Assembly: GCA_017440375.1 (NCBI GenBank)
Contig: JAFSHK010000014.1
Coordinates: forward strand, 1 to 57,881
Source: Lachnospiraceae bacterium
GTDB lineage: Bacteria; Bacillota; Clostridia; Lachnospirales; Lachnospiraceae
DNA: 57,881 bases
Direction: 5' to 3'
The position numbers and the translations under genes are program-made. A model generated the notes under the pieces. That model did no database searches. It worked only from the letters and a program-made list of their open reading frames with translations, and was not told the DNA's origin. Shown here in pieces: positions 8,212 through 16,019 of the stretch (position 1 is its first letter; each line of letters opens with the position of its first letter).

Positions 8212-8304
8212 TTATTTTGCTTTATTTGCCACCAAGGAGTATACCAAACATCCTCCTAACGCTACAAATACAACTCCAACGATAAGAATTTCTACAATGC
8301 CCAT
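8212..8304 (-). CDS. 30-residue KdpF-like membrane peptide
   Basis: A short gene with a very strong Shine-Dalgarno (GGAGGAGG eight bases before the ATG at 8304) and its own terminator. The peptide is MGIVEILIVGVVFVALGG followed by CLVYSLVANKAK. It is a single hydrophobic helix with a short basic tail. Length, composition and the LVY(A/S)L signature near the C-terminus resemble KdpF, the small stabilising subunit of the KdpFABC potassium pump. No kdpA, kdpB or kdpC gene lies nearby, but a KdpD/KdpE-like pair is divergently encoded at 8566. The match rests on reading a 30-residue sequence and convergence is possible. It could be a free-standing regulator of another K+ transporter. Confidence 0.7.
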   Translation of the reverse strand: MGIVEILIVGVVFVALGGCLVYSLVANKAK

Positions 8305-8336
8305 TTATAATTCCTCCTCCACTCTATTTTATGAAA

Positions 8337-8342
8337 ATACTA
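8337..8342 (-). promoter_or_regulatory. Extended -10 element of the KdpF-like peptide promoter
   Basis: On the minus strand the sequence reads TGTTAGTAT, an extended -10 (TGn plus TAGTAT at 8342-8337), with no good -35. It begins 44 bp from the start of the last 11-bp repeat (8386), the same distance as in front of the 47-aa peptide. The leader is about 27 bases. Confidence 0.55.
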
Positions 8343-8375
8343 ACATAAGGATTTCTTATTTTACAGTATTTGCAA

Positions 8376-8463
8376 CGTTTTTTAGCATTTGTTTAGCGTA
8401 ATCTTGACGATTTATTTGCGTTCTCTTGGCATTTTCTTTACCCTTTCTTAGCAAGTTTTTAAC
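8376..8463 (-). promoter_or_regulatory. Eight tandem 11-bp repeats (operator array) between the peptide and kdpDE-like genes
   Basis: Read on the minus strand from 8463, eight consecutive 11-mers begin GTTAA, GCTAA, GTAAA, GCCAA, GCAAA, GTCAA, GCTAA, GCTAA. In each, base 1 is G and bases 4-5 are AA. The unit GTCAAGATTAC followed by GCTAA closely matches GTTAAGATTAC followed by GTTAA at 6221. The array lies in the intergenic space between the minus-strand peptide and the plus-strand histidine kinase, so one bound regulator could control both. Direct repeats with one helical-turn spacing fit an OmpR/PhoB-type regulator; the KdpE-like protein is the likely ligand. Confidence 0.8.
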
Positions 8464-8495
8464 GTTCTTTTACTGTTCTTTTATGCAAAACAAGT

Positions 8496-8553
8496 TATAA
8501 TAAATGAAGAGAGTCATATTTTAAAAATATATTATGATTGAAACTATAGTTTC
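8496..8553 (+). promoter_or_regulatory. Promoter and leader palindrome of the kdpDE-like operon
   Basis: TATAAT at 8496-8501 has no clear -35, as expected for an activated promoter next to the operator array. A perfect 14-bp palindrome GAAACTATAGTTTC (8540-8553) sits directly before the Shine-Dalgarno GGGGGA of the kinase gene and could be a second operator or an mRNA hairpin. Confidence 0.5.
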
Positions 8554-8565
8554 CGGGGGAATAAT

Positions 8566-9639
8566 ATGTCATCAACACTTAAGAATTTTATATTAACCTT
8601 TTGTGGGTTGGCTGCTGCCACCATCTTTGCATTCTTTTTTTCGCATTTTGCACCGGAAAATTCGGGTAACATCGCACTCATTTATATTTTGGCACTCATT
8701 ATTACAGTCCGCTATACAGATGGTTACTTACCCGGCTTTCTTTTTTCTGTTATTGCGGTTATCTGTGTCAACTACATATTTACATACCCATATTTTGAAC
8801 TCAACTTTACACTTGCCGGTTATCCAATTACTTTTCTGGAGATGTTGGGTGTGGCTCTTCTGACAAGTACTATGACTACGAATCTAAAGCAACAGGCCCA
8901 AATGATTACCGAAAAAGACAAGCTGCTTTCCGAAACAGAGAAGGAAAAAATGCGTGCCAATCTGTTACGTGCCGTTTCCCATGATTTACGTACTCCGCTA
9001 ACCGGTATTATCGGTGCCAGCTCCTCTTATCTGGAAAGTCGTGATATTCTTGCAGAAGAAGAAAAAATTGCAATCGTAACTCACATTCAGGAAGATGCTA
9101 ACTGGCTGCTTAACATGGTAGAAAATCTACTTTCTGTTACGCGCATTCACAACCAGTCTTCTAAAGTAAAGAAAACGGACGAATCCGTAGAAGAAATTGT
9201 ATCCGCCGCAATCCTTCGATTGAAAAAGAGGCTTCCGGATGCATCGGTTACTGTTTCCGTTCCAGATGAGTTACTGATTATTCCAATGGACGCCATTCTG
9301 ATTGAGCAGGTACTGATTAACTTATTAGAAAATGCTATTATCCATGCCCAAAGTACAAAACCAATCCTCTGTTATGTAGAAAATGGAGCCAAATTTGTTA
9401 CGTTCCATGTAAAAGATTTTGGAGTCGGCATCGATCCGGAAAGACTAAGAAATATTTTCGACGGAAATTCATATATTGGAAATTACGAATCAGATTCTAA
9501 CAAAGGCATGGGAATTGGTCTGTCCATTTGCAAAACAATTATTACCGCACACAATGGCACAATTAACGCTCAAAATCATTCGCAGGGAACTGAATTTTAT
9601 TTTACCCTGCCAAAAGAAGAGGTAGCTTATGAATCCTAA
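8566..9639 (+). CDS. KdpD-like sensor histidine kinase lacking the KdpD N-terminal sensor
   Basis: Membrane histidine kinase of 357 aa. The first 105 residues form a four-helix DUF4118 membrane module typical of KdpD (SGNIALIYILALI and GYLPGFLFSVIAVICVNYIF). After it come a coiled linker, the phospho-acceptor box AVSHDLRTPLTGI (His at about 139), the N box LLENAIIHA, and G boxes DFGVGI and GMGIGLSICK. Classical KdpD is about 900 aa and carries an N-terminal KdpD/USP cytosolic module and a GAF region; both are missing here, so only the membrane-kinase core is present. It overlaps the response regulator by 11 bp. The signal is probably K+ or turgor related, inferred from DUF4118 and the adjacent antiporter. 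Confidence 0.88.
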   Translation: MSSTLKNFILTFCGLAAATIFAFFFSHFAPENSGNIALIYILALIITVRYTDGYLPGFLFSVIAVICVNYIFTYPYFELNFTLAGYPITFLEMLGVALLTSTMTTNLKQQAQMITEKDKLLSETEKEKMRANLLRAVSHDLRTPLTGIIGASSSYLESRDILAEEEKIAIVTHIQEDANWLLNMVENLLSVTRIHNQSSKVKKTDESVEEIVSAAILRLKKRLPDASVTVSVPDELLIIPMDAILIEQVLINLLENAIIHAQSTKPILCYVENGAKFVTFHVKDFGVGIDPERLRNIFDGNSYIGNYESDSNKGMGIGLSICKTIITAHNGTINAQNHSQGTEFYFTLPKEEVAYES

Positions 9640-10339
9640 ACATGAAATTCTTTTAATTGAAGATGAAAAAAACATTTGCAACTTTATTGTAACAACTTTA
9701 AAAAGTAATGATTACAAGGTAACTTATGCTCTAAATGCTTCAAGTGGTCTTTCTCTTGCCGCATCCGGCTGTCCCGACTTAATATTGTTGGATTTAGGAC
9801 TGCCTGATATGGATGGCATTGATGTTATCCGTAATATCCGTAATTGGAGCAATGTTCCGATTATTGTCATTTCTGCCAGAACACAGGAAAAGGAAAAGGT
9901 AGAAGCTTTAGATGCCGGTGCCGATGACTATATTACCAAGCCTTTCGGAATCTCCGAGCTTATGGCAAGAATCCGTACCGCTCTTCGCCGTTTCACTCTC
10001 AATAATAACTCAACAATATCGGCACAAAGCATATATTCTGCCAAAGATTTAGTGATTGATTATGAAAAGCATGTTATTACGATTAGCGGAAAGATTATTC
10101 ATTTTACCCAGATAGAGTATAAAATTCTTACCTTCCTTGCCCAGAACGCAGGTAAAGTTATCACTTATGATTCTTTAATTTCTCATATTTGGGGTCCTTT
10201 TGCCGACAGCAACAATCGCATTTTGCGTGTTAATATGGCAAATATCCGCAGAAAATTGGAAAGTAACCCAGCCGATCCCCAATACATTTTTACAGAAATC
10301 GGCATAGGTTACCGTATAATTGATAATGAAAGAATGTAA
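9629..10339 (+). CDS. KdpE-like OmpR/PhoB-family response regulator
   Basis: A 236-aa DNA-binding response regulator. The receiver domain covers about 1-120, with the acidic pair ED at 11-12, phospho-acceptor Asp at about 55 in LILLDLGLPD, and Lys in DYITKPFG. The winged-helix effector domain runs from about 135 to 232 (ITFLAQNAGK-like region, then NRILRVNMANIRRKLE and IGIGYRI). Its start lies inside the end of the kinase gene, so the two are co-translated. Proteins of this subfamily bind direct repeats with one-turn spacing, which matches the arrays at 6221-6298 and 8376-8463. Target genes are inferred. Confidence 0.92.
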   Translation: MNPKHEILLIEDEKNICNFIVTTLKSNDYKVTYALNASSGLSLAASGCPDLILLDLGLPDMDGIDVIRNIRNWSNVPIIVISARTQEKEKVEALDAGADDYITKPFGISELMARIRTALRRFTLNNNSTISAQSIYSAKDLVIDYEKHVITISGKIIHFTQIEYKILTFLAQNAGKVITYDSLISHIWGPFADSNNRILRVNMANIRRKLESNPADPQYIFTEIGIGYRIIDNERM

Positions 10340-10362
10340 TTTCTTAATATAAATTTCTATTC

Positions 10363-11961
10363 TTAAACTTCCTGCTCACAGACAACGACAATATCCTTAT
10401 TTCGTATCGTTGTCTGTCCATCAGGAATAATCGTTTCTTCCGCCCTTCGAATCATCGTCACAAGCGTATTCTGCGATAAATCAAGTTCCATAATTTTCTT
10501 GTCACACCAGGAATGATTTTTATCAATAGCGATTTCTTGAAGCTTCACTTCATTATCCGCATTATAGTAAGGCACATTCAAAATGAGATTGTCCCCTGCC
10601 AGAATTTTCGTATCGCCTTTCGGAATCAACGTCTCTCCATCTCTTTTGATCATAACAGCAAGCGAATTAGATGGAAGTGAAACATCTTTTATCATGCGAT
10701 TTTCCCAGTTATGTCCTTCATGAATGTACATACGCAACAACGTTATTGCTGTCTCTTCCTGATAATCATTGAAAGTCTTCCGAATATCACTATCATTATC
10801 GACCATATCTAATTTTCTCGCCACCATCGGAAGCAAAGAACCTTGTAATGCTACCGAGAATAAAGATACCAGAAAGACAATGTGGAAAAGATCATTCTCC
10901 AAAGTTACTCCCTGTGCAATTACCATAATCGCAAATACGATAGATGCCGCACCTCTAAGTCCTGCAAAAGAAACAAGCGCGCATTGCCGTAGCGAAGCCC
11001 GAAACGGCATAAGAATAGCCATAACCGAAGCAGGTCTTGCTATAAAATTCAAAATAACAGCAATTATTATTGCGGGCACAAGTACTTGCGGTAATTTATG
11101 CGGGAATGCTAAAAGTCCCAATAAAAAGAACAAACAAATCTGAGCAAGACCGGTAATTCCATCAAAAAAATGGACTAATACGGCTTTATTTTTCAATTTA
11201 CTGTTTCCCAGAATAATGCCTGCCATATATACGCTTAAATATCCGTTGCCCCCCGTAAGTGCAGGCAATGCATAAGCAAGCAGCGCAATACCAATCATGA
11301 AAATCATATCCAGATTTTCTGCTTCAATAGAAAATTTGCGCATCAACCAGATAGCCGCAATAGCCACACCCAAACCAAAAAGGACACCAAAGACGATCTG
11401 GGCAAAAATCATATAGGGAATGGAATTCTGCGCATTCCCCTGAATCAAAGCAAGCCCAATCATTGTCAACATATATGCTATCGGGTCATTACTACCACTT
11501 TCAATTTCCAAGAGAGGTGCCGTCGCATTTTTTAAACTCAGATTCTTGGAACGCAAAATAGAAAACACCGAAGCCGCATCGGTAGAACTAATAACTGCTC
11601 CAATCAAAAAGCTTTCTGCCCAATCGACCCTTAAAACAAAATGACATAAGACACAAGTGATACCTGCTGTCAAAATAACGCCTAACGTAGACATCATAAC
11701 CGCTTTACCAATAACCGGTTTAGCTGCTTCCCATTTGACACAGAATCCACCATAAAACATGATAAAAATAAGTGCAATACTACAAACACGCTCTGTCAGC
11801 TGATAATCCTCAAAATTAATTCGGAAAATACCATCCGAGCCAAACATCATACCAATTAACATGAACAATAAAAGAGCCGGTACACCTACCTTAGAAGAAA
11901 ATCGCCCAAAAAATACACATACCAAAATGACGATTGCACATAGTAATAATAAAAAATTCAT
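10363..11961 (-). CDS. K+/H+ antiporter (CPA1, NhaP2/CvrA-like) with C-terminal TrkA-C domains
   Basis: Membrane cation/proton antiporter of 532 aa. Residues 1-385 form about 12 helices, with the conserved SSTDAASVFSIL and EIESGSNDPIAYMLT segments of CPA1 exchangers (acidic residues of the ion site). The C-terminal 140 residues hold two RCK-C/TrkA-C-like units (SLPSNSLAVMIKRDGETLIP and a second LSQNTLVTMIRRAEETIIP), which in relatives bind nucleotides and gate potassium efflux. ATG 11961 is preferred over 11991 because AAGGAAGG lies just upstream of it. It converges on the kdpDE-like operon with only 23 bp between stops. Its promoter and a partial copy of the 11-bp motif are described separately. 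Confidence 0.88.
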   Translation of the reverse strand: MNFLLLLCAIVILVCVFFGRFSSKVGVPALLLFMLIGMMFGSDGIFRINFEDYQLTERVCSIALIFIMFYGGFCVKWEAAKPVIGKAVMMSTLGVILTAGITCVLCHFVLRVDWAESFLIGAVISSTDAASVFSILRSKNLSLKNATAPLLEIESGSNDPIAYMLTMIGLALIQGNAQNSIPYMIFAQIVFGVLFGLGVAIAAIWLMRKFSIEAENLDMIFMIGIALLAYALPALTGGNGYLSVYMAGIILGNSKLKNKAVLVHFFDGITGLAQICLFFLLGLLAFPHKLPQVLVPAIIIAVILNFIARPASVMAILMPFRASLRQCALVSFAGLRGAASIVFAIMVIAQGVTLENDLFHIVFLVSLFSVALQGSLLPMVARKLDMVDNDSDIRKTFNDYQEETAITLLRMYIHEGHNWENRMIKDVSLPSNSLAVMIKRDGETLIPKGDTKILAGDNLILNVPYYNADNEVKLQEIAIDKNHSWCDKKIMELDLSQNTLVTMIRRAEETIIPDGQTTIRNKDIVVVCEQEV

Positions 11962-12054
11962 GTTTACCTTCCTTTCATGCCATATCCCCAATGATGTTTT
12001 ACATTCTTTAGTCTAGCATAAACATATGCGCATTTCTACATAGAATTTACCACC

Positions 12055-12120
12055 TTTTTATGATAAACTGTCTACAGTTACAATGATATTATTTTAAAGA
12101 AATAGAAACATAATCTTAAC
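12055..12120 (-). promoter_or_regulatory. Antiporter promoter with palindrome in the spacer and a partial 11-bp motif upstream
   Basis: On the minus strand TTGTAA (12083-12078) and TAAAAA (12060-12055) are 17 bp apart. The spacer and -35 contain the palindrome AACTGT-CT-ACAGTT (12066-12079). Upstream, 12120-12105 reads GTTAAGATTATGTTTC, matching 12 of 13 bases from its start with the first unit and following bases of the array at 6221. This is weaker evidence than the two full arrays. Confidence 0.5.
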
Positions 12121-12139
12121 ACCAAAAAGAAGGTATCAT

Positions 12140-12622
12140 ATGACACAAGATGAAAAATACATGAAAGAAGCCATTAAACAGGCTAAAAAGGCTTATGCTC
12201 TCGGCGAAGTTCCTATTGGCTGTGTAATTGTCCACGCTGGAAAAATCATTGCCCGAGGTTACAATCGCCGCAACACGGATAAAAATACACTTGCTCATGC
12301 AGAAATCACCGCTATTAACAGAGCCAGCAAAAAACTTGGCGACTGGCGTCTGGAAGAATGCAGTCTCTATGTAACATTAGAACCCTGTCAGATGTGCGCC
12401 GGCGCCATTGTACAGGCACGCGTTACTGAAGTTATCATGGGAAGTATGAACCCCAAAGCAGGATGTGGCGGTTCTATTCTGAATCTTCTGGAAATGAAAG
12501 AGTTTAATCATCAGGTCATTGTAAGACGTGGAATTTTAGAAGCTGAATGTTCGAATCTTCTTACTACATTTTTCAAAGAACTTCGTATCCGAAACAAAGA
12601 ATCACGTACTAAAAACATATGA
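12140..12622 (+). CDS. tadA: tRNA-specific adenosine deaminase TadA
   Basis: Zinc deaminase that converts A34 to inosine in the tRNA-Arg anticodon. The 160-aa product has the catalytic HAE motif (His 53, Glu 55) and the zinc PCQMC motif (Cys 83 and 86), plus GEVPIGCVIV and the characteristic RNTDKNTLAHAE substrate loop. The start has AGAAGG six bases upstream. It is followed by the SRP RNA and a radical SAM gene; tadA next to ffs is common in Firmicutes. The C-terminal tail is basic and poorly conserved. Confidence 0.93.
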   Translation: MTQDEKYMKEAIKQAKKAYALGEVPIGCVIVHAGKIIARGYNRRNTDKNTLAHAEITAINRASKKLGDWRLEECSLYVTLEPCQMCAGAIVQARVTEVIMGSMNPKAGCGGSILNLLEMKEFNHQVIVRRGILEAECSNLLTTFFKELRIRNKESRTKNI

Positions 12623-12681
12623 CAAAAAGCGAAATCATCATGCCTCAAAGTAGCAAACCATCGCGCATTAACGTGACAATA

Positions 12682-12710
12682 TTGACAAAACACAAAAAAA
12701 ACAGTATACT
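12682..12710 (+). promoter_or_regulatory. Consensus promoter of the SRP RNA
   Basis: TTGACA (12682-12687) and TATACT (12705-12710) are spaced by 17 bp, placing transcription start near 12717 at the 5' end of the RNA helix. Confidence 0.85.
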
Positions 12711-12715
12711 TATTA

Positions 12716-12983
12716 AACCGTGCAGCCGGGGAGTTAGCGGTGCCCTGTACCTACAATCCGCTTTAGTAGGGGTGATGCTTTATCGAGGGCTTTGGCTTGT
12801 GTAGCTGCCCTTTATAAGTGGCGTTGAAGTTTGGGTCTTACGCAATGGATGTCTATGAACCGTGTCAGGGTGGGAACACAGCAGCACTAAGTAGAATTTT
12901 TCATGTGCCGTAAGGGTGCCTGGCGGAGTTAACTGTAAAGGTAACGTGCATGAGTTTTGCTCGACATAAGGCGCACGGTTTTT
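12716..12983 (+). ncRNA. ffs: Signal recognition particle RNA, large type with Alu domain
   Basis: The 4.5S/6S-type scaffold RNA for Ffh. The 5' end AACCGTGC pairs with the 3' end GCACGGTT, closing a roughly 265-nt rod. The Alu end is seen in GGTGCCCTGTACCTACA and the apical Ffh-binding hairpin in GAACCGTGTCAGG and AGCAGCACTAAGT, which carry the asymmetric and symmetric internal loops. TTTTT after the closing helix serves as terminator. Short reading frames on both strands here are artefacts of the RNA. Confidence 0.92.
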
Positions 12984-13055
12984 AATTGCAAACATTTCGT
13001 TCAGGAGCGCTTGAAAGTAAACACCAAGAGCTTCAAGAAAGGGGACTATACTAAT

Positions 13056-13982
13056 ATGAATCTAACAGATTGTGTACTATGTCCAAGAGAATGTCATGTT
13101 AACAGAACCATTGGGAGAATCGGTTACTGCGGGCAGAGCGACAAAATTGTTGCTGCTAGAGCAGCACTTCATATGTGGGAAGAACCTTGCATCTCCGGCG
13201 CAAACGGCTCCGGGGCTGTTTTTTTTGCAGGTTGCAATATGCGCTGTATTTTCTGCCAGAATTATGATATAGCTCATAACAATGCACCTTGCAAAACCAT
13301 CTCTATTTCCCGTCTTTCGGAAATTTTTCTGGAATTACAGGCAAAGGGGGCTCACAACATTAATCTCGTAACGCCTACTCACTATATTCCACAAATTGTT
13401 GATGCTCTGCACTTGGCAAAAGATAATGGTCTGACTCTTCCTATTGTTTATAATACCAGCGGTTATGAAAAAGTAGAAACGTTAAAGCTTCTGGATGGCT
13501 TGGTTGATATCTATTTGCCTGATTTGAAATATTATTCCTCCGATATCAGCACACGTTATTCCAACGCACCTGATTATTTCAAAATTGCCACTGCAGCTAT
13601 CGCAGAAATGTTTCGCCAAGTCGGAACACCTGTATTTGTTGCAAATGATATCCATTCACAGGATATCAGCGAAACTTCTCTTATGAAAAAAGGAGTCATC
13701 GTGCGTCATCTGTTGTTACCAGACTGCGCAGAAGACTCCTGCTATATTTTACGTTACTTATATGAAACCTACGGAAATGACATTTATATTAGTATTATGA
13801 ACCAATACACCCCCCTTCCACAGGTTACTTCCCTTGCGTCCTTGAATCGAAAAATTACCGAGGATGAATATGATGCTATCATCGACTATGCGATTTCTCT
13901 CGGCATAGAAAATGCCTTTATTCAAGAAGGGGAAACAGCTTCTGAAAGCTTCATTCCATCCTTTGACTGTGAGGGCATTTGA
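13056..13982 (+). CDS. Radical SAM protein, PflA-like (COG1313/PflX type)
   Basis: Cytoplasmic 4Fe-4S protein of 308 aa that cleaves S-adenosylmethionine to make a radical; its substrate is unknown. The cluster motif is GCNMRCIFCQN (CxxxCxxC), preceded by an N-terminal cysteine set CVLCPRECHVNR and GYCG typical of this subfamily. Glycine-rich and SAM-binding segments follow in INLVTPTHYIPQ and PIVYNTSGYE. The start at 13056 was selected because the longer frame from 12957 would overlap the SRP RNA and because AAAGGGG lies upstream. It converges with the next gene with three bases between stops. Confidence 0.88.
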   Translation: MNLTDCVLCPRECHVNRTIGRIGYCGQSDKIVAARAALHMWEEPCISGANGSGAVFFAGCNMRCIFCQNYDIAHNNAPCKTISISRLSEIFLELQAKGAHNINLVTPTHYIPQIVDALHLAKDNGLTLPIVYNTSGYEKVETLKLLDGLVDIYLPDLKYYSSDISTRYSNAPDYFKIATAAIAEMFRQVGTPVFVANDIHSQDISETSLMKKGVIVRHLLLPDCAEDSCYILRYLYETYGNDIYISIMNQYTPLPQVTSLASLNRKITEDEYDAIIDYAISLGIENAFIQEGETASESFIPSFDCEGI

Positions 13983-13985
13983 TTT

Positions 13986-15899
13986 TTAATATTGCTCTCT
14001 GGCTGCTCTCTTCTCCTTTTTCACAGCATACATATTCTGATCAGCCATTTCAATTACTTTATCCAGATTGATATTCGCCGCATTCGGTTCCATATAATAG
14101 CCGATACTGGCATCCATCTGATATTCTTTAATATAAAGCATATTATAATTGTTAATGGCAATATGTATCTTATTGATATATTCCTTAACCTCTTCCTGAC
14201 TATATCCGCTCAACAAAATTACGAATTCATCACCACCATATCTTGTCAGAATATCTCCGTAGCGACAATTCTGCTCCAGAATATGAGCCATTGCTTTGAT
14301 ATATGCATCCCCCTCTTCATGACCATAAGTATCATTAACTTTTTTCAGACCATCCATATCTGCAAAAATAACAGTTAATGACATCTCTCTTTTCGCCGCT
14401 TCTTCTACCAACTCCGGCGCATTTTCGCGAAAGCCGGCACGATTATATACACCTGTCAATTCATCATAAATCCAGACATGATTTAACCGTCTCAAAATAG
14501 ACTTCATAGTATCCTGTTTCCGCACCGTTTCCAAGGCATTATCCAAACTTAATATAATATGTTGAAAAAAACGGTCATCCAGAGCTCTTACATAATTACC
14601 TACAACACAATATCCAAAACAATATTCCTGATGATGCAGTGGCATTACAAGATAGAAATTTCCCTTTTTCCCTTCCTTGCATTCCGGTGGCAACAAATGC
14701 TTTTTATGGAATTCTCCATAACTATTAAACTGACCCTGTTCATATGCAAGCGGTACCCAAATATCATCCGTATATATCTTCTCGTCTCTTCCTCTATCGC
14801 CGCCTTGTGTCATACTGTCTAATCCGGCATAATAATTCTCAATACTGCCACACATACAGAGATAAAAATATTCCGGATTAATCTGTCCGATATATCTCTG
14901 TGCGCATTCCATAAAATCATCAAACGTCTCCAGACCGGTAAATTCTGCCGCAGAGCTTTTCAACCATTCCAGATTTTCATCAATATCCACCGTTTTTTGT
15001 ACATACATTCTCTGCAATTCTGCATGTGTATGATTATGCTTCCTGTCACATCCGCAGGATTGTGAAAAAATAGCTTTTCCATAAACAATACCATCGGTTA
15101 CAGCTTTCTCTTTTCGAATTAACTGCATGAGCTTTTTATATGCCATTTCACCGGCCGCATATTCACCGCGTCGTACTGTTGTCATACGGGGATGATTTAC
15201 CTGTGCGATGGAACTGTTATCATATCCCGTTACCAAAATATCATCCGGTACTTGATAACCAGCTTCTTCCAATGTCAGAATTGCTCCAACCGCCATGTCA
15301 TCATTCGCTGCCATAATGGCATCCGGCATCATCTCACCCGACTCCAAGTATTGCTTTACCGCTTTAATACCGCTTCGATAGGTATAATCACCATAAACAA
15401 TGTTCTCTTCCTGCCATTCCAATCCATATTGTTCCATTGCTTTCTTATATGCCGAAAGTCGTTGTTTGGCATCTTCATTATCCAATGGCCCTGATATAAA
15501 ATAAATGCTTCTTGCATCATGCTCGTGCACAAGATGACCTACAATTGCGTGAATACCTGTTTCATTTTCCAAATTTACACAGATGGCTTCGTCCCACTTC
15601 CTATTTAATGAAACACACGGAACTTTTGCCTGTTTTATCTTACCAATCATCTCCTCAACGATTTTTAAATCATGAATCGTATCTGAATTGATAATAACAC
15701 CATCATACTGTGTAAAATCCGGCAATCGGTATATATTATATTCTCCCTCCTCATACTTAAAGCGGGATACATAATTCCATCCGTCACCGGTAAAAATATA
15801 AACATTATTTCCTTCTGAAAGCGCATTATCCAAAATACCACTTATAGTTCTTTTCTGGCTGTCAAATCCTACGCCGCCTAATAATACTGCAATATCCAT
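13986..15899 (-). CDS. Diguanylate cyclase with LacI-type ligand-binding sensor domain
   Basis: Predicted soluble c-di-GMP synthase of 637 aa. The N-terminal 290 residues resemble the periplasmic-binding-protein-like sensor of LacI repressors (DIAVLLGGVGFDSQKRTIS, GYDNSSIAQVNHPRMTTVRR) but no helix-turn-helix, signal peptide or membrane helix precedes it. A middle region at about 300-475 is unassigned. The C-terminal GGDEF domain has RYGGDEFVILL (GGDEF at about 555-559) and the inhibitory I-site RYGD five residues before it. This implies intracellular sugar-type ligand sensing feeding c-di-GMP. ATG 15899 is chosen because GGAGAG lies six bases upstream; an in-frame ATG exists at 15905. Confidence 0.87.
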   Translation of the reverse strand: MDIAVLLGGVGFDSQKRTISGILDNALSEGNNVYIFTGDGWNYVSRFKYEEGEYNIYRLPDFTQYDGVIINSDTIHDLKIVEEMIGKIKQAKVPCVSLNRKWDEAICVNLENETGIHAIVGHLVHEHDARSIYFISGPLDNEDAKQRLSAYKKAMEQYGLEWQEENIVYGDYTYRSGIKAVKQYLESGEMMPDAIMAANDDMAVGAILTLEEAGYQVPDDILVTGYDNSSIAQVNHPRMTTVRRGEYAAGEMAYKKLMQLIRKEKAVTDGIVYGKAIFSQSCGCDRKHNHTHAELQRMYVQKTVDIDENLEWLKSSAAEFTGLETFDDFMECAQRYIGQINPEYFYLCMCGSIENYYAGLDSMTQGGDRGRDEKIYTDDIWVPLAYEQGQFNSYGEFHKKHLLPPECKEGKKGNFYLVMPLHHQEYCFGYCVVGNYVRALDDRFFQHIILSLDNALETVRKQDTMKSILRRLNHVWIYDELTGVYNRAGFRENAPELVEEAAKREMSLTVIFADMDGLKKVNDTYGHEEGDAYIKAMAHILEQNCRYGDILTRYGGDEFVILLSGYSQEEVKEYINKIHIAINNYNMLYIKEYQMDASIGYYMEPNAANINLDKVIEMADQNMYAVKKEKRAAREQY

Positions 15900-16019
15900 A
15901 TACATCTCTCCAATTCCTTGGACTCCCACATACCTGCATAAATATTGTAGCATAATTCGACATAGCATGCCATATCATACAATAACTAAATATTGCCTAT
16001 ACATCTGATTTTTACCGTA

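Noticed and set aside
8207-8401. 64-codon plus-strand frame opposite the KdpF-like peptide
   Set aside because: It has no ribosome binding site and crosses the peptide's coding region, promoter and repeat array, which together explain the sequence better.
8376-8463. CRISPR or minisatellite reading of the 11-bp repeats
   Set aside because: The units are too short and diverged for CRISPR, no cas genes are near, and the conserved bases with promoter spacing fit an operator array.
12619-12995. Short open frames on both strands around 12619-12995
   Set aside because: They lie over the SRP RNA and its promoter, have no Shine-Dalgarno and translate to no recognisable protein.
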